Part shown: in pieces, positions 48,033-60,106 of the stretch
Position numbering within the stretch: the stretch's first letter is position 1
Layout: every line of letters starts with the position of its first letter
Assembly (NCBI GenBank): GCA_019454045.1
Contig: SKCR01037636.1
Span: 16,086 to 80,085, forward strand
From: Zanthoxylum bungeanum
Taxonomy: Eukaryota > Streptophyta > Magnoliopsida > Sapindales > Rutaceae
Length of the DNA: 64,000 bases
Direction: 5' to 3'
Made by a program: the position numbers and the translations under genes
The notes under the pieces: generated by a model
What the model saw: the letters and a program-made list of their open reading frames with translations, nothing else
What the model was told of the DNA's origin: nothing
Databases searched by the model: none

Positions 48033-50011
48033 TGTTGGACAGTTATGACCCTTAGCATCACTATTTGTACATAACATGGTGTTGTTGTACAAATTAACTA
48101 TGTGACAAAGGAAATTGCTCTTTTATCATTTGTAATTGGATTACCTGGATATATAAATGATAAAAGTCCATATGATTAGTACCAGATTAATAAGATATGA
48201 GAAAATATTAATCCATTAAGGTTTAATCATTAAATATCCCTAGTCATAGTATTATCGAGACTGGACATCGATAATGCAGAATAGACTAGTATTACACTTG
48301 TGCGTGTTATAGAAGCGTAACGACATAGTTCTCATATATTTGGGTATTGGATACTCATGCAAGTGTAATAGGAGGTTCTGTTTACCGATGGTACGGAAAC
48401 AGCTTCGCTCTGGATAGACACCTCAGAATCCCATTGGTAGTATGACTATGTGTCTATGGGAATCCGAATCAGGGTAGGTGTATTTGGTCTTAACCTGAGA
48501 CTTGCATCGCTAATACTTGCGACAATCAGTATACTTTGGTTTTGGTCGTCCGGGGCTTTAACAGGTTCTGTGTACGTCTCTTCTGGGTATACTTAGAATC
48601 ATAGTGTATTGGATGTGATGTCAAGATGGAAGTATCACTTCAGTCATATGGAGATGATTTTCACGCAGGATACGGAACTGGTACTCTTATATGCTGCAGC
48701 TATCGGGATAATATGACAAGGTCATAATTATCCGATTATAGAGACTAGTTACCAGTGATCCGATATATGCTTCGTACGGGGCAGACATAATTCCAGCCCC
48801 AAGCCTAGCATGTGACATTCTGATACTGGAACGTAATACGCAATATTACGTATGCTACGCCTGACAAAGATTACATATTCCTTTACAGAATATTTCTGGA
48901 GAATTGGGTAGGCACGGTGCTTTGCTAGAAGCCAACCATGTCTTGTAAATCGGTAAGAACGTGGTACCGGGTACGCACGTATTCGGATAGTCCGATGACC
49001 ATATTTACTGTCAACATATCCAGTGATCTCTTGGGTCGCTTCCCGAAGATTCACCGTTGAGATTTGACTCGAACAGAAAATTAATATGTGATTAATTATG
49101 AGAGAGAAAATTAATCTGGGATTAATTACGGTAATAAATTAATCTGGGATTAATTAAAAGAGACAGAATTAATCTGAGATTAATTGCTTCGAGAATTTAT
49201 CTGGGATTAAATTCGTCGAAAAGAGAAAACGCGGTTAATTTGTAATTAATCGGTAAAGTAAATTTAATAGTAAAATTAGATTTTACTATTTAATTTATTT
49301 AAATGGGCTAACATAATATATTAGATATATTAATTGAAATTAGATCTCAAAGCGGAATTAAAATTAGATTTTAATTCAAGCAAACGAATTATTTTAGAAT
49401 TAACTCGTAAGCGACTTCCGTAATAATTTTTGCGAGGCATATTTATTTAATTGAATTGGATTTAATTACGTCGCGACGGAAAATTCGTTTAATCGGATTA
49501 AATGAACCCGAGCCCGAAGTGTGTTGAGCAAGTCACTTGAATTTTGAATTTAAAAGGTGGGGTCCACCAGCTTACATCACTAGTCACTTTTTGGTGATGG
49601 AAGTTGTTGATAGCCTTTCATGAATCTTACACAACACACTTTGCTTTTCTTTTTTTGAAAAGATATACACACTTTTGTGGGTTGACTTGGTCATAAGTTT
49701 TTTAAAAAAACAAAAACACAAAACTTCATCTCTCTCTCATTCTCTCTACTATGGCCGAAACTTCCTCTCTTGGAGGAGAAAATTTTTTCTTTCAAAATTT
49801 GTTCTTGCTAGCACATAAAAGAGTGAATCAGGGTGATAGGGAAACTCACCCAAGTGTTGGAAACACTCAAGAAGGACTTGGAGCTTCCACCAAAATGCAT
49901 AAAAAGTTTTGAACTCATCCGATCAATGTGAGTATTTTCCGCAACTCTTTTGATTTTATTCACACACAAATCACTCTTAGACGATCTTGGCATGTTCTAG
50001 GAACACTTACA
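48033..50011 (+). repeat. C 3' LTR
   Basis: About 1.98 kb, matching 30810-32783. The palindrome train is in 49075-49500. Confidence 0.94.
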
Positions 50012-50016
50012 TATCG
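50012..50016. repeat. C target-site duplication, right copy (TATCG)
   Basis: Exact match to 30805-30809. Confidence 0.95.
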
Positions 50017-50800
50017 ATATAGTCATTACGTACAGATTGACTCTTTACAAGTAACTCATAATTTGAGCCGGGTCAAAATGTCTCTTATACCTATCCAATT
50101 ATTTTTACCTTAAGTATCATTGATTCTCTAATAAACGATTTATTCATAACTATTATGAATAATAATCTTTCTATTTGTAATAGAAAAACTTGAGCACTCT
50201 AATCGTTCAAGTACTGAATCAACCCTTAAGGAATAAACTCATCTACTTCTCGCAAGGAGTGAATTCCATATCTATGTAAATCATTCCCAACTACACATCA
50301 AACCATGTCCCCAAAATACTTACCTATTGGTCAAGATTCCTACACCAACCTCACCTTTGTAAATCAAAGGACTTGGACTGTCATGCAGGAGTTCGTAGAA
50401 CACTCGGGATTCAGATCAATCCATATATGACCATCTAGTAGATTGAAATGTATTTCTTTATTTAACGGATATTATAAGAAATTCATTTCTATCTAGGTAC
50501 AGTTTTATATGATCACATCATATAAGGTGTCTTTATTCTCATGTCACCACATGGAAGATCCCGGATCAAGATCGCCATACATTTATAGAATGGACCACAG
50601 CTATATATAAACCATAAACAAAGTACCCATTTTGTTTGTTCTCTATGAACTATTTTATACTACTATCTTCACACTTAAATCCTATTGTGCTTGACACTCA
50701 TACAGTAAGTCTAAAGACACATAAGTAATCAAGGGTAAACTGGATTATTTACAATATGCTATTTAAATAAAAACAGCTGATAAATGAACAATGCATCTTT
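50017..50800 (-). repeat. E: LTR part to the right of C
   Basis: The reverse complement matches A 12640-13440, for example the ACTTGAACGG... and CTAACTC-type tracts. Near 50800 the match ends at GATGCATTG, short of the TGTTGGGA start, so the LTR end is truncated or diverged. Confidence 0.6.
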
Positions 50801-52637
50801 TTTCTTTCTCATTGGTCGTGGCCCATTTTTGGTACGCATCAACCAAAAATGATTGGAGAAACCATGACTTTCATAAACCATGATGGCATTTATGTTACTT
50901 TTCCATTTAACATAGTTTTCTCTCGTTAATTTGTCATTGAGAGAATTGAAATGATTGGAGAAACCATGGCTGAAAATAAATCAAGCATAATGAAAATTAA
51001 AATCTGCAGCGGATATGATGCATGTTTGGTAATTTATTTACATATGAGAGTGCGGGTTGGTAATAGCAAACCCGCACCAAACCATATCCACCGCCATCTC
51101 TACCAGGGATCATATGCGGGCCCCACAAGTGGTTATTTTTTTTACTTGTGGGTGACAGCTGTGGGCATATCCCTGTCAGCCAATATAAAAATTTTAGAAA
51201 GTAACTATTGGATTTAATCTAATAATAATTCACGGGATCCCGTAACATAATTAAGTTGTTGAATCCTATACTGGTCCTTACTATATTTATATATATAAAT
51301 GACAGTAGTAATATTTAATGTTACGCAGATACATTTAATGAATTCAAACTAAAGAATCATGATCCTCACTTAATCTTAACTTACCTAATATTTCAAAGAC
51401 CTTTTGACATTGTAATAGAGGTTTGGCTTGAGATAAAAAATTCAATCAATTGAAGACATATAGTTAAATAAATTTTCTTATTAAAAAAGGAAAATCACTT
51501 GTGATATACGAGATTCGACTGAATTATTCATAAAATGAATAGATCTGCTATTTTTAGAAAATCGTAATGTAACGTATATTTCTATTCCGATCTCAACAAT
51601 TTCCACTGGTAGAATATATATATAATTAAACATGAAGCATATATCATATAAAATGAATCAGAAACCTAAAAATAATTACTATGCCACGGAAATCTATCAT
51701 CCCACAAATAAGTGTCGTTGTATGGTAGGTCAAGTATTTGCATGATAGATCGAGACAATCTCAATTGATTAATATATGTTGGAATAACTTTTTATTCTTA
51801 TATTAATCAACCACTGTTTGATTCGATCAAGAAATTTTGATTAACATTTAATCATCCATTTGTGGGTGTAACCATTATTTCGAAATCCTTAGATTTAACT
51901 AGTGAAGTACCACCGTAGGGTATATTAGTTCACCAGATACATCTAGAATTCATATCCTCTCGGAATCTAAACTTGATATTGACCCAAAAAGGACAACATC
52001 CGTAGGGGGACGAAAACAAAGTCATCTCATGCACCTTTTGAATCTCACATTTTCAGATTAACAATCGAGATCGCGGGATATATTGTCGTATATCTCACTC
52101 CCACCCACTATTTTGAAATTAAAAGTTTCTACTTTAAATATCTAATATTTTAATCCACTAGTGTCTACAAGTTCATGTGCGACTAAAACATAACTCTATT
52201 TACACTAGTGTAAAATTATTGACAATTCCATTAACTCTTAAAATTTTACCACTAATTCTTAATAGTCCAAACTAATATATCACTTAATTAATGTAATTTA
52301 ACTAAGTGTGTTTTAGTGACCTAATTAATTTTAAATCTTAAAATTTTAGCTCGCTAATAAGTTTAAAATTTGAAATTCAAATAAAGGATAAAATATTTTA
52401 ATTAAACTATTTAATTAAAATAAACGTCTTATAGATTCCAATGGTACGTCGAATTGTATCCTGAGTGCAGACCAAACTACTATCCATTCGGAATTGACTA
52501 TGGAATTTACGTCCGGGTTTCCATCCGATATACAAAGGGAAAATATAATGTACTTATCTAGCCATATATATAATTTGAATTTCTAAATTTTAAATAATTA
52601 AAACAATTAATCCAATTAATTTATTTTTCATGCATAT
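50801..52637 (-). other. E: inverted leader and gag-side remnant
   Basis: Matches A 14800-16570 in reverse orientation, for example 52440-52560 with 15570-15660 and 50860-50940 with 16500-16570. The ORF 50951-51217 has no recognisable content. E is mostly noncoding here, and the F insertion at 52638 truncates it. Confidence 0.55.
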
Positions 52638-53242
52638 TGTGGACGCTGATTTCGTTCGAGGTCCACAATCGAGAATGAAAATGTAAGGCACAAGCAAACC
52701 TGTAAAATAAGGGTAGTAAAAGCGATGAGGTTTCTGCCCACCGGTGTGGTGGAAGCCGTAGGCACTCCGACGCTCAAGTCAGTAATATGGATAAGTCGGA
52801 AGTAAGGAGATTAAGGCCTGAAATTACCTCAGTCTCTGTTTGATTGCCGTGAGGGCAGGGTATTACGATTTATACGATGATAGGTAGTAGTGCAATCTGA
52901 TCCTCTTTTCCTCCATTTGTTTGTCGTGACTCTTCTCTTTTATAGCCCCCCTGATGTGGGGTCTATCTTCTACTCGTTGGGGTCACTGTAACTGATGACT
53001 TAATGGTAGGTTTTATGTCTAGTAACTAATGGCTTGATGAAGGTGTTTATGCCTGGTAACTGATGGCTTGATGAAGGTGTTTATGTCCTGTAACTGATGG
53101 CTTAACGGTCATCATGAGCTGATAAGTCAGTGGTGGTGGGCTTTGGGCTAGATTTTGATAGTGGGCCTTGGATCTCTGGTCTCGTGGTTGGCCCAGAAGT
53201 GAAATATCGATTTTACCCTTGGGCCCAATTTTATCCCGTACA
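52638..53242 (-). repeat. F 3' LTR
   Basis: About 605 bp, starting TGTGGACGCTG and ending CCCGTACA. It includes a 34-bp tandem repeat, with starts at 52988, 53022, 53056 and 53090. The other LTR lies beyond the window, so the boundaries rest on terminal TG...CA and the adjacent purine tract. Confidence 0.6.
52988..53123 (-). repeat. 34-bp repeat, about four units, within the F LTR
   Basis: Start positions 52988, 53022, 53056 and 53090 for GTAACT(G/A)ATG. The units are diverged. Confidence 0.8.
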
Positions 53243-53247
53243 GTTTG

Positions 53248-53260
53248 TCCCCTACTCTCT
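53248..53260 (-). other. F polypurine tract
   Basis: The reverse complement is AGAGAGTAGGGGA, next to the 3' LTR. Confidence 0.55.
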
Positions 53261-53452
53261 AAGTCTAGAAGTCCCAGACTTGGAGAGTACCTTCGTGCAT
53301 GTCGAATGAGTCAGGATATGGGTAGTCGTTTTGCTGATCCTAGAGGCTTAAAATTTAATCAACGTGATGCTCCGTCGTACGGACTGAGGGAGTCTGACTT
53401 CAATTTTCTCGTTATAGTTATTTCATTGGGTGTTCCTGGTTGATTGATACAT
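53261..53452. other. Spacer between F LTR and array
   Basis: No recognisable gene. The plus frame at 53168-53443 crosses the LTR boundary and is not supported. Confidence 0.4.
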
Positions 53453-54800
53453 ATGGTGGTTCATGAGGTAACCTCAGTCGACATAGTCATATGGATTAAG
53501 GGAGGAATGGTAATTATTTGTCTCGACATGTCGTATGGAGTGAAGGAAGTCCATGACCTCATTTGACTCGACATGAGTCCCTAGGGGGTGTTTCCTATCG
53601 ACTGAACCAGATGATGGTTCAGGAGCAGTTTCACTCGACATATCATATGAAACGAGTGAATCGCATAATCATTTTTGACTCGACACGAGTCACTCGGGGG
53701 ATGTCCCCAGTCGACTGAACCAGATGGAGGTTCAGGAGTTATTTCATACGAAATTGCGTCGTATAGACTGTAGGGAGTCCATATCTTTATTTGACTCAAC
53801 ATGAGTCTCATGGGGGATGTCCTCTGTCGACTGAACCAGATGATGGATAAGGAGCAATTTCACTCGACATGTCATATGAAACGAGTGAATTGCATAATCA
53901 TTTTTGACTCGACACGAGTTACTCGGGGGATGTCCCCTGTCGTCTGAACCAGATGGAGGTTCATGAGTTATTTCACACGACATCACGTCGTATGGACTGT
54001 AGGAAGTCCATGTCTTCATTTGACTCAACATGAGTCTCCTGGGGAATGTCCACTGTTGACTGAACCAGATGATGGTTCATGAGCAATTTCACTCGACATG
54101 TCGTATGAAACGAGTGAATTGCATAATTATTTTTGACTCGACACAAGTTACTCAGAGGATGTCCCCTGTCGACTGAACCAGATGGAGGTTCAAGAGTTAT
54201 TTCACACGACATTGCGTCTTATGGACTGTAGAGAGTTCATGTCTTTATTTGACTCAACATGAGTCTCCTAGGGAATGTCCCCTGTCGACTGAACCAGATG
54301 ATGGTTCAGAAGCAATATCACTCGACATGTCATATGAAACGAGTGAATTGCATAATCATTTTTTACTCGACACGAGTCACTCGGGGGATGTCCCTGTTGA
54401 CTGAACCAGAGGTTCATGAGTTATTTCACAAGACATTGCGTCTTATGGACTGTAGGGAGTCCATGTCTTCATTTGACTCAACATGAGTCTCCTAGGGAAT
54501 GTCCCATGTCGACTGAACCAGATGTTGGTTCATGAGTTATTTCACATGACATCGCGTCATATGGACTGTAAGGAGTCCATGTCTTCATTTGACTCAACAT
54601 GAGTCTCCTGGGGAATGTCTCATGTCGACTGAACCAGATGATGGTTCAGGAGCAATTTCACTCGACATGTCGTATAAAATGAGTGAATTGCATAATCATT
54701 TCTGACTCGACACGAGTCACTCGGGGGATGTCCCTTGTCGATTGAACCAGACAGAGGTTCAGGAGTAACTTCTCTCCACATGTCGCATGGATTGAGAGAG
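53453..54800. repeat. F tandem array, 229-bp dimeric period, hairpin-rich
   Basis: GACTGAACCAGATGATGG starts at 53600, 53829, 54058 and 54287, exactly 229 bp apart, then at 54511 and 54627 with altered spacing. Each 229-bp unit is a dimer of related halves of about 113-116 bp. Within each half, GACTCG-ACA-CGAGTC or GACTCA-ACA-TGAGTC and TGAACCA-GATGA-TGGTTCA are perfect inverted repeats. Minus-strand ORFs across it (53581-54212) are repeat translation. Confidence 0.9.
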
Positions 54801-55234
54801 TTCTTTTAAACCAAGATATTCAGGTGTGTTATGTCGAATGACATAGTTTTCCTCGCTAGGCTTTTTTATGCAGCTTCTTATTCGACGATAGGATTCTTCT
54901 CGGCTTCTTTTCAGCTATCTAACGTAAAACCATAGTGTAAGTTTCTAGGGATTTTTGGCGGGAATTTGAGGCTCCAAAATGGAAGGGTGTATAAGAGAGC
55001 ATCGAGCGTTCATTTGCCACATTCTCAAAATTTCCTTTCAAAGATCGTGTTGGGAAAGCTCTCAAGCCTTCAAGGTATTCTTCAAAAACCCATCTCTTGT
55101 CCTTCCTTTTCTTTAAACATTCATAGTGTAGATTCAAGTTGTTCTTCGATAATATAGGCTGTTTGATTTTTAGGATTTAGGAAATATTTTCAGAATTGTG
55201 TTTGTGGGTTTTGATCTTTAGGAAATAGGTTGCT
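54801..55234 (+). promoter_or_regulatory. Region upstream of the F antisense ORF, possible promoter
   Basis: About 430 bp with no protein. TATAAGAG at 54990 and, 26-37 bp before it, TTTTGGCGGGAA (54953-54964), which resembles an E2F-binding site. A GT..AG pair at about 55074 and 55171 could be a 5' UTR intron. These are motif matches only. Confidence 0.4.
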
Positions 55235-57504
55235 ATGGAGTTTAGTGTTTATATGCTTGTTGTTTGGAGGATGTCGAGTGAAGAATCCTTAGGCAGCTTA
55301 GGTGCTAAGATTGATAGTTATGTCGGATCTTCTTCGAGTGAGACGAAGGAGGATGAAGTATATAAAGATTGGTCATATCAAGGGTTGATTGAGGCTGGTA
55401 TAGTTACCTTGGCTAGGCCATCCCAGGAGGTCCCTATCGAGGCCATACCACTAAGGACTTTACCAGCAGTTGGAGAGTCGAGCGAATTACCTAGTACAAG
55501 TGAACCTACTAATTTATTATCTAAGAATCCCGCTAGTCGAATGAGCAAAAAACTGCTAAGGGAACTCATGTGCAAGTATAGGTTTCCCGACTCTTTGGAA
55601 CTAAGGGTACCTTTGTCGAGTGAGAGGATTGATTATAAAGTTCCGGGGTGGATAGGATTCTACGTGCGTCCATTCTCTGATGGGCTGAGGTTCCCTATAC
55701 CAAGACTAGTTTGGGAGGTTCTGGATCATTTTGAGGTCGCTCCTTCTCAGTTGATGCCTAATGCATGGAGGATTTTATTGTCGATTGAATGTATGTCTTT
55801 CGAATTATGAGTACTTTTTGAGGTGAAGGATGTCTTGGCCACATACTACCTGAAAGAACACTTGAGGGAGAAAGGAAAATATACGCAGATTCTTCGTAAC
55901 AGGAAGGCGCATTTAGTTACCGGATTGCCGACTAATGATAGGGGAAATTGGCAGTCCGATTATTTCTTTGCAATGGGTGAGGGTATATTTGGATCGGTCG
56001 GGGCTAGTCGAATCCCAGAATATTGGAGTTTGTCGAAAGAGTATTGTTCCTTCTTTAATGTTTAATATTCAAATCTTCCTACAAATTTTGAATAACCATG
56101 CATTTGTTGCTGCAGATCCCTTGCGAAATACATCATTTGTTTCGACTGCTCGAATAATTTCCAACACCTGAGCGATTCTAACTTTACCGGCTGAAGAAAG
56201 GTACTATAGAACCATATTAGTGGAGAAAAGATTGAGGGCGACTCTGTTGTGGAAGGATATTCACAACCGAGAAGGAGAAGGTACACTTTTGGCCTTTTGT
56301 AACGACATATTGCCCGTGATAAATTGTAGATGGTCGTATCGAGAGTTATACGGAGAGTCTAAATTTCGAAAGCCCCTAAAACCTGAAGAACTTTTATACG
56401 CAGAGGATATGATGACTGGACTATTTACAGTAGCCTCACTCGATGAAATGAATAGCCAGAGGAAAGCAAGGAAGTTGGAGCTGAAAGAGCCAGAAGTCGA
56501 GAAAGAAATTGGTACTCAACCAAAAGAAGTCGTCTCAAGTGAGGCTGTCGTGGAAAATGGGAAGTCGGCTGAAATGAATTCCTCAGGGAAGAAAAAGAAA
56601 TCCATTACCAAAGTGGAGGAAGACGCTGATAACCTCATTTTAAAGGTTCCTCACGAGTCGACTGCAATCTCTGATCCCTCAAGCATCGATTCATTTGTGG
56701 ATGGGCTTCTTCTAGAGGGGGATGAAGAAAGGTTAACACGGATCGGTTCGGTGGACGTCATGAAGAAAGCCATAACTTTGAACTATCAAATGAGTATAGC
56801 AAATTTTTTTTTTTTTGTCGAATGACCTCTGACTTGGGTTTTTCAGGCATTGGAATGTAGTCTGTACATGCGAAAAAATACGAAATCTAGTCAAAGAAGG
56901 ATCTGGGAGCTGGAAAAAACATTCTCAGTGGTGAGGAATGAGGCTTCAGATCTGAAGTCCGGGTTGGTTGCTTCCCAAAGAAAGGAAAAAAGGCTTGAGA
57001 ATGAGTTGAATGAGGTTAAGGCTACTTTAAAGATGGAGAAGGAAACGTCTGAATTAACGATCGACAGTTATAAGTAAAGTTTTGAAAGCGTAAAGAAGGA
57101 AAAAGAATAATTTGTTAGAGCAAATGGAGGAAATTGCCATCGATTCCATGATGAAAGACAGATATGATTTGATAAAGGAATATCTTGCTGGGAAACATGT
57201 AGACTGGAAGCCTGAGAAGTGGATTCGAGAATACGAAAGACGTGTAGCTGGTATTTCCTCGTCGACAGAGGATGATGGGGAAGAAAAAGGTCTGGAGGTC
57301 GAGTCCAATGAGGGGGAGGTAAAGCCAATGGCTGTTCCTGAAGCATAAATGGGAAGGATCGAGGAACAATTGGAGGAAGGAGAGGATGTTGGACCAGTCG
57401 TTGTCGATACGGAATCTAGGATGGAGCTTGAAGTTCAAGAAGATGTTATTGCCAGTATTCCAGGGACTACCGAAGAAGGACCAACCAGTGCCTTTGAAGT
57501 TTAA
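55235..57504 (+). pseudogene. F antisense ORF: Transposase_28-type (putative gypsy type) protein with coiled coil
   Basis: From ATG 55235, about 110 residues precede the domain core GWIGFYVRPFSDGLRFPIPR, then LVWEVLDHFEVAPSQLMPNA, matching the PF04195 putative gypsy-type transposon domain. A TGA at 55808-55810 breaks the frame, which continues with KYTQILRNRKAHLVTGLP and SDYFFAMGEG. A likely intron ends near 56115. The next exon (about 56116-56792) carries a Lys/Glu-rich tail, a second probable intron ends at a TTTTTTCAG acceptor near 56846, and 56850-57077 has heptad-like ELEKTFSVVRNEASDL, typical of a coiled coil. A frameshift near 57080 leads to an acidic C terminus ending at 57504. Its function in the lineage is not known to me. 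Confidence 0.78.
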
Positions 57505-57800
57505 GGATTTGATATTCTAATGTAGGTTTTTGTTAACATTTTGTATAAAGTAAAACTGCGTTGTCGAATGAAAAGGCGATACGCCGAAATTTTGAGCAAG
57601 GCACTTTATTTTGTCGTATGAGGGTGAGTCCATAACGAATGATTTTAACTGATAAATTTTTATTGCAATCAGTCGAATGACTTCTACAAATTTCCTTATT
57701 TCATATTTTGAAAGATAACTAAGTATTTCGAAAGGTAACTGTCTCAGAAAATAACAAAACATAATTGTTACCAGATGAATCGCTTAAGATGAACGGCGTT
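57505..57800. other. Convergent spacer between antisense ORF and integrase end
   Basis: About 300 bp between the 3' ends of two converging genes. No ORF is supported. A transcript terminator could lie here but none is obvious. Confidence 0.5.
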
Positions 57801-58637
57801 CTAACTGTTACGGATGGGAGTCCCTTCCATGGTTTGTAGCTTGTAGGCTTCTCTCCCGACAACTTTTGTGACGAGGTATGGACCTTCCAAATTTGGTCCC
57901 AACTTTCCATCTCCAACATCCTTTATGTTCTGGAATACTCTGCGTATGACCCAATCTCCCTCCTTGAATGTCCTGCTCCTGATGTTTTTGTCGAAGTATC
58001 TGGCCATCCTCTATTGATGAGCAGCCAGTCGAATGGAAGCTTGGTCCCTTAATTCATCAATCGTGTCGAGATTGAAATTCATGAGCTGTTAATTAGTTTC
58101 ATCGTCAAGCCATTGGTAACATGGGGACGGGATGGCTTCTTCAGTTAGTATTACTGCTTCCGTTCCAAATGCCAGTGTGAATGAGATTTCGTCTGTTGAA
58201 GATCGAACTGTCGTCCTGTATGACCACAACACCCCTGGAAGTTCATCCGCCCAAGCGCCTTTTGCCTTCTCTAATATTTTCTTCAAAGTATTCAGAATCA
58301 TTTTGTTGGATGATTCGGCCTGGTCGTTCACTTATGGGAAGCTTGGGGTTGAAAAGCTCAATTTTATGCCCCAATTCCTGCAGAAGTATTGAAAATAATG
58401 GCTGATGAATTGAGAGCCATTTTCAGTCACGATTTCTCCTGGTATGCCAAACTGAAAGATGATATTCTTCCAAATGAATGTTTGTGCTTCCTTGTCGCCT
58501 ATTCTAGTGAATGATTCAGTTTCGATCCACTTCGAGTAATAATCTGTCATCACTAGCATATAGACACACTGGCCTGGCGATTGAGTTTTTCTAGTGGGAG
58601 ATATGGATTTGGAGCAAACCTTTGTCACTTGTCGCAC
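57801..58637 (-). pseudogene. F integrase core and C-terminal domain
   Basis: One frame with stops at 58332-58334, 58089-58091 and near 58010. MLVMTDYYSKWIETESF holds the first catalytic Asp. IPGEIVTENGSQFISHYF has Glu in place of the second Asp (normally TDNG). NDQAESSNKMILNTLKKIL holds the catalytic Glu. LPGVLWSYRTTVRSSTDE and FGTEAVILTEE follow, and MARYFDKNIRSRTFKEGDWV with LEGPYLVTKVVGREAYKLQ ends the protein. Integrase inserts element DNA into chromosomes. The changed Asp and the stops rule out activity. Confidence 0.85.
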
Positions 58638-58690
58638 CTTTTAGTGAATTCAGTTGAGTCAGACCTAATTGTCGGCCAGTAGTATCCTGT
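58638..58690 (-). pseudogene. F integrase zinc-finger C-terminal part, frameshifted
   Basis: In a shifted frame, GYYWPTIRSDSTEFTKRCDK is followed by a stop in place of the second Cys and then QRFAPNPY. The pattern is the end of the HHCC zinc finger (H..H before it lies at 58760-58720). Confidence 0.75.
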
Positions 58691-59161
58691 CTAATGGGCT
58701 CGAAGGGCCAAGCTCCTTCTGCCAGAGTGGTTCCCACATTCTCCCTCGTGCAGCTCCGTCAACACATGATGTGCTTCATCGTGTGTGAGGCACTTCAAGT
58801 AAGGTCCTGAAAGTGATCTTCTTAGCAGCTGACCTTTGAATATCACGAACCTTGCAGACTGTCTCTGGACTTTTCTGGCTTGCATTCTGTCGTCTGGAAG
58901 CATGCCCTCCTGCAAATACTTAACGATAGGTGACATCCAAGTGTCGACTGAACCGACAGATGCGACTATCGTTTCTTCCTTCCAAATTGCCAGCCAGTTC
59001 AAATATACTACTGGTATTGTGTGTGGTTTGTCTCTTTCCATTATTGATCCAAGGGTGGCCAGAGCATCTGCTTGGGAATTCTCGCATCTTGGGACTTGGG
59101 TTATGGTGAATTCTTCAAATGTCGATTGAATATCCTTTACCTTTTGTAAGTATGATGCCAT
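58691..59161 (-). pseudogene. F RNase H end, linker and integrase zinc finger start
   Basis: MASYLQKVKDIQSTFEEFTI, then RCENSQADALATLGSIMERD, the RNase H C terminus with the typical N.AD.LA. The integrase region follows, HHVLTELHEGECGNHSGRRS, with the H...H pair. The frame is continuous with 59171-60106 except for a TGA at 59171-59173. Confidence 0.85.
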
Positions 59162-59170
59162 CTGTAAACC

Positions 59171-60106
59171 TCATGCATGATAGGACCCCTGGATCTGATT
59201 GACGATCAACTGAGAATCAGACTTCACTTCTATCTTCCTGGCTCCTAGTTCTTTGGCTAAGGACAACCCTGCAATCAGTGCCTCATACTCTGCCTCGTTG
59301 TTGGTAACTCTAAAACCGCACTTGATTGCTTGCTGTAGAATGTCGCCTTCCGGAGTAGTAATCATAATCCCAAGTTCGATTGCCCACTTCATTAATCTCC
59401 CTGAAAGTTCTGGTTTATAGAGTATGCTTCTCAAAGGATATGTCATGTATATCGTGATCAGATGTCCCTGAAAGTAAGGTCTGAGCTTTCTCGCAGTCGT
59501 AATTAGGGCGAATACCAACTTCTCCATTAACGGGTAACGTGATTCTGCTCCCAGCAATGCTTTATTGACTCCTGCTACGTAGACTGGGAGGGATATTTCT
59601 CCCATTGTGAATTTTTGCTCTCCACTAAACACTGTCATCCGCCTATTTATTTTATCTAACTCGGCTCCCATATCTGCGAGGGCTGTAGAGAAAATGATAT
59701 TGGCTGAGGAGCCCGTGTCGACCAACACTCGCTTGATAATAAAGTTTGCCACTTGTAGGGAGATGACCAAAACATCGTGGTGAGGATTTAAATTGTGTGA
59801 ATCTTCGTCGTCTGAGAACTCCATAGTCAAATTGGTGAACATTTTCTCTACAGCCATTGTAGTATGAGAAATACTGCTAGTAAGAGCCCTCGAATGTCGT
59901 TTTGCCGCCGAATAAGAGATTCCGCTGATTTCTGATCCTCTCGAAATAACATTAACGGTGTTGTTGATTGGTGGCGGTAGAGTTGGAGTTTCTCCATGAC
60001 CATCTCTCTCATCCCTTCGTGCCAAGGTTGCTTTCCCATTTTCAGTGAGCAAATCAGAAATCCTTTGTTTAATAGTTCTAGGACCTCCGATCTCAGGGCT
60101 ACACAC
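59171..60106 (-). pseudogene. F protease and RNase H piece with RT deleted
   Basis: Protease: VLVDTGSSANIIFSTALAD, the D-T-G active site. The frame then joins PVYVAGVNK directly to ALLGAESRYPLMEKLVFAL, a connection-domain/RNase H sequence, so the complete RT, with its palm FDD or YVDD, is missing. RNase H pieces: TNNEAEYEALIAGLSLAKEL and KSDSQLIVNQIQGSYHA. The first RNase H block (DGSSN-type) is also absent, since ELGIMITTPEGD is joined directly. In-frame fusion of both joins suggests deletion, not random decay. Confidence 0.85.

Larger units (their letters stand above)
30810..50011 (+). mobile_element. C: Ty1/copia element interrupted by D
   Basis: LTRs 30810-32783 and 48033-50011, both starting TGTTGGAC and ending GAACACTTACA, with a primer-binding site (32785-32796) and a polypurine tract (48018-48032). 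The perfect TATCG duplication shows a clean insertion into E's LTR. Plus-strand pol remnants run knuckle, protease, integrase, RT and RNase H. The D element (38405-47810) splits RNase H. Net length without D is about 9.8 kb. LTRs differ at roughly 6 percent of sites over the first 270 bp by eye. Confidence 0.95.

Noticed and set aside
53581..54212. Minus-strand ORFs with repeated CRVKLL and HHLVQS peptides
   Set aside because: They are translations of the F tandem array with the same period as the DNA repeat, without a conserved start or product.
58132..58405. Plus-strand ORFs over F integrase
   Set aside because: Antisense to readable integrase blocks on the minus strand.
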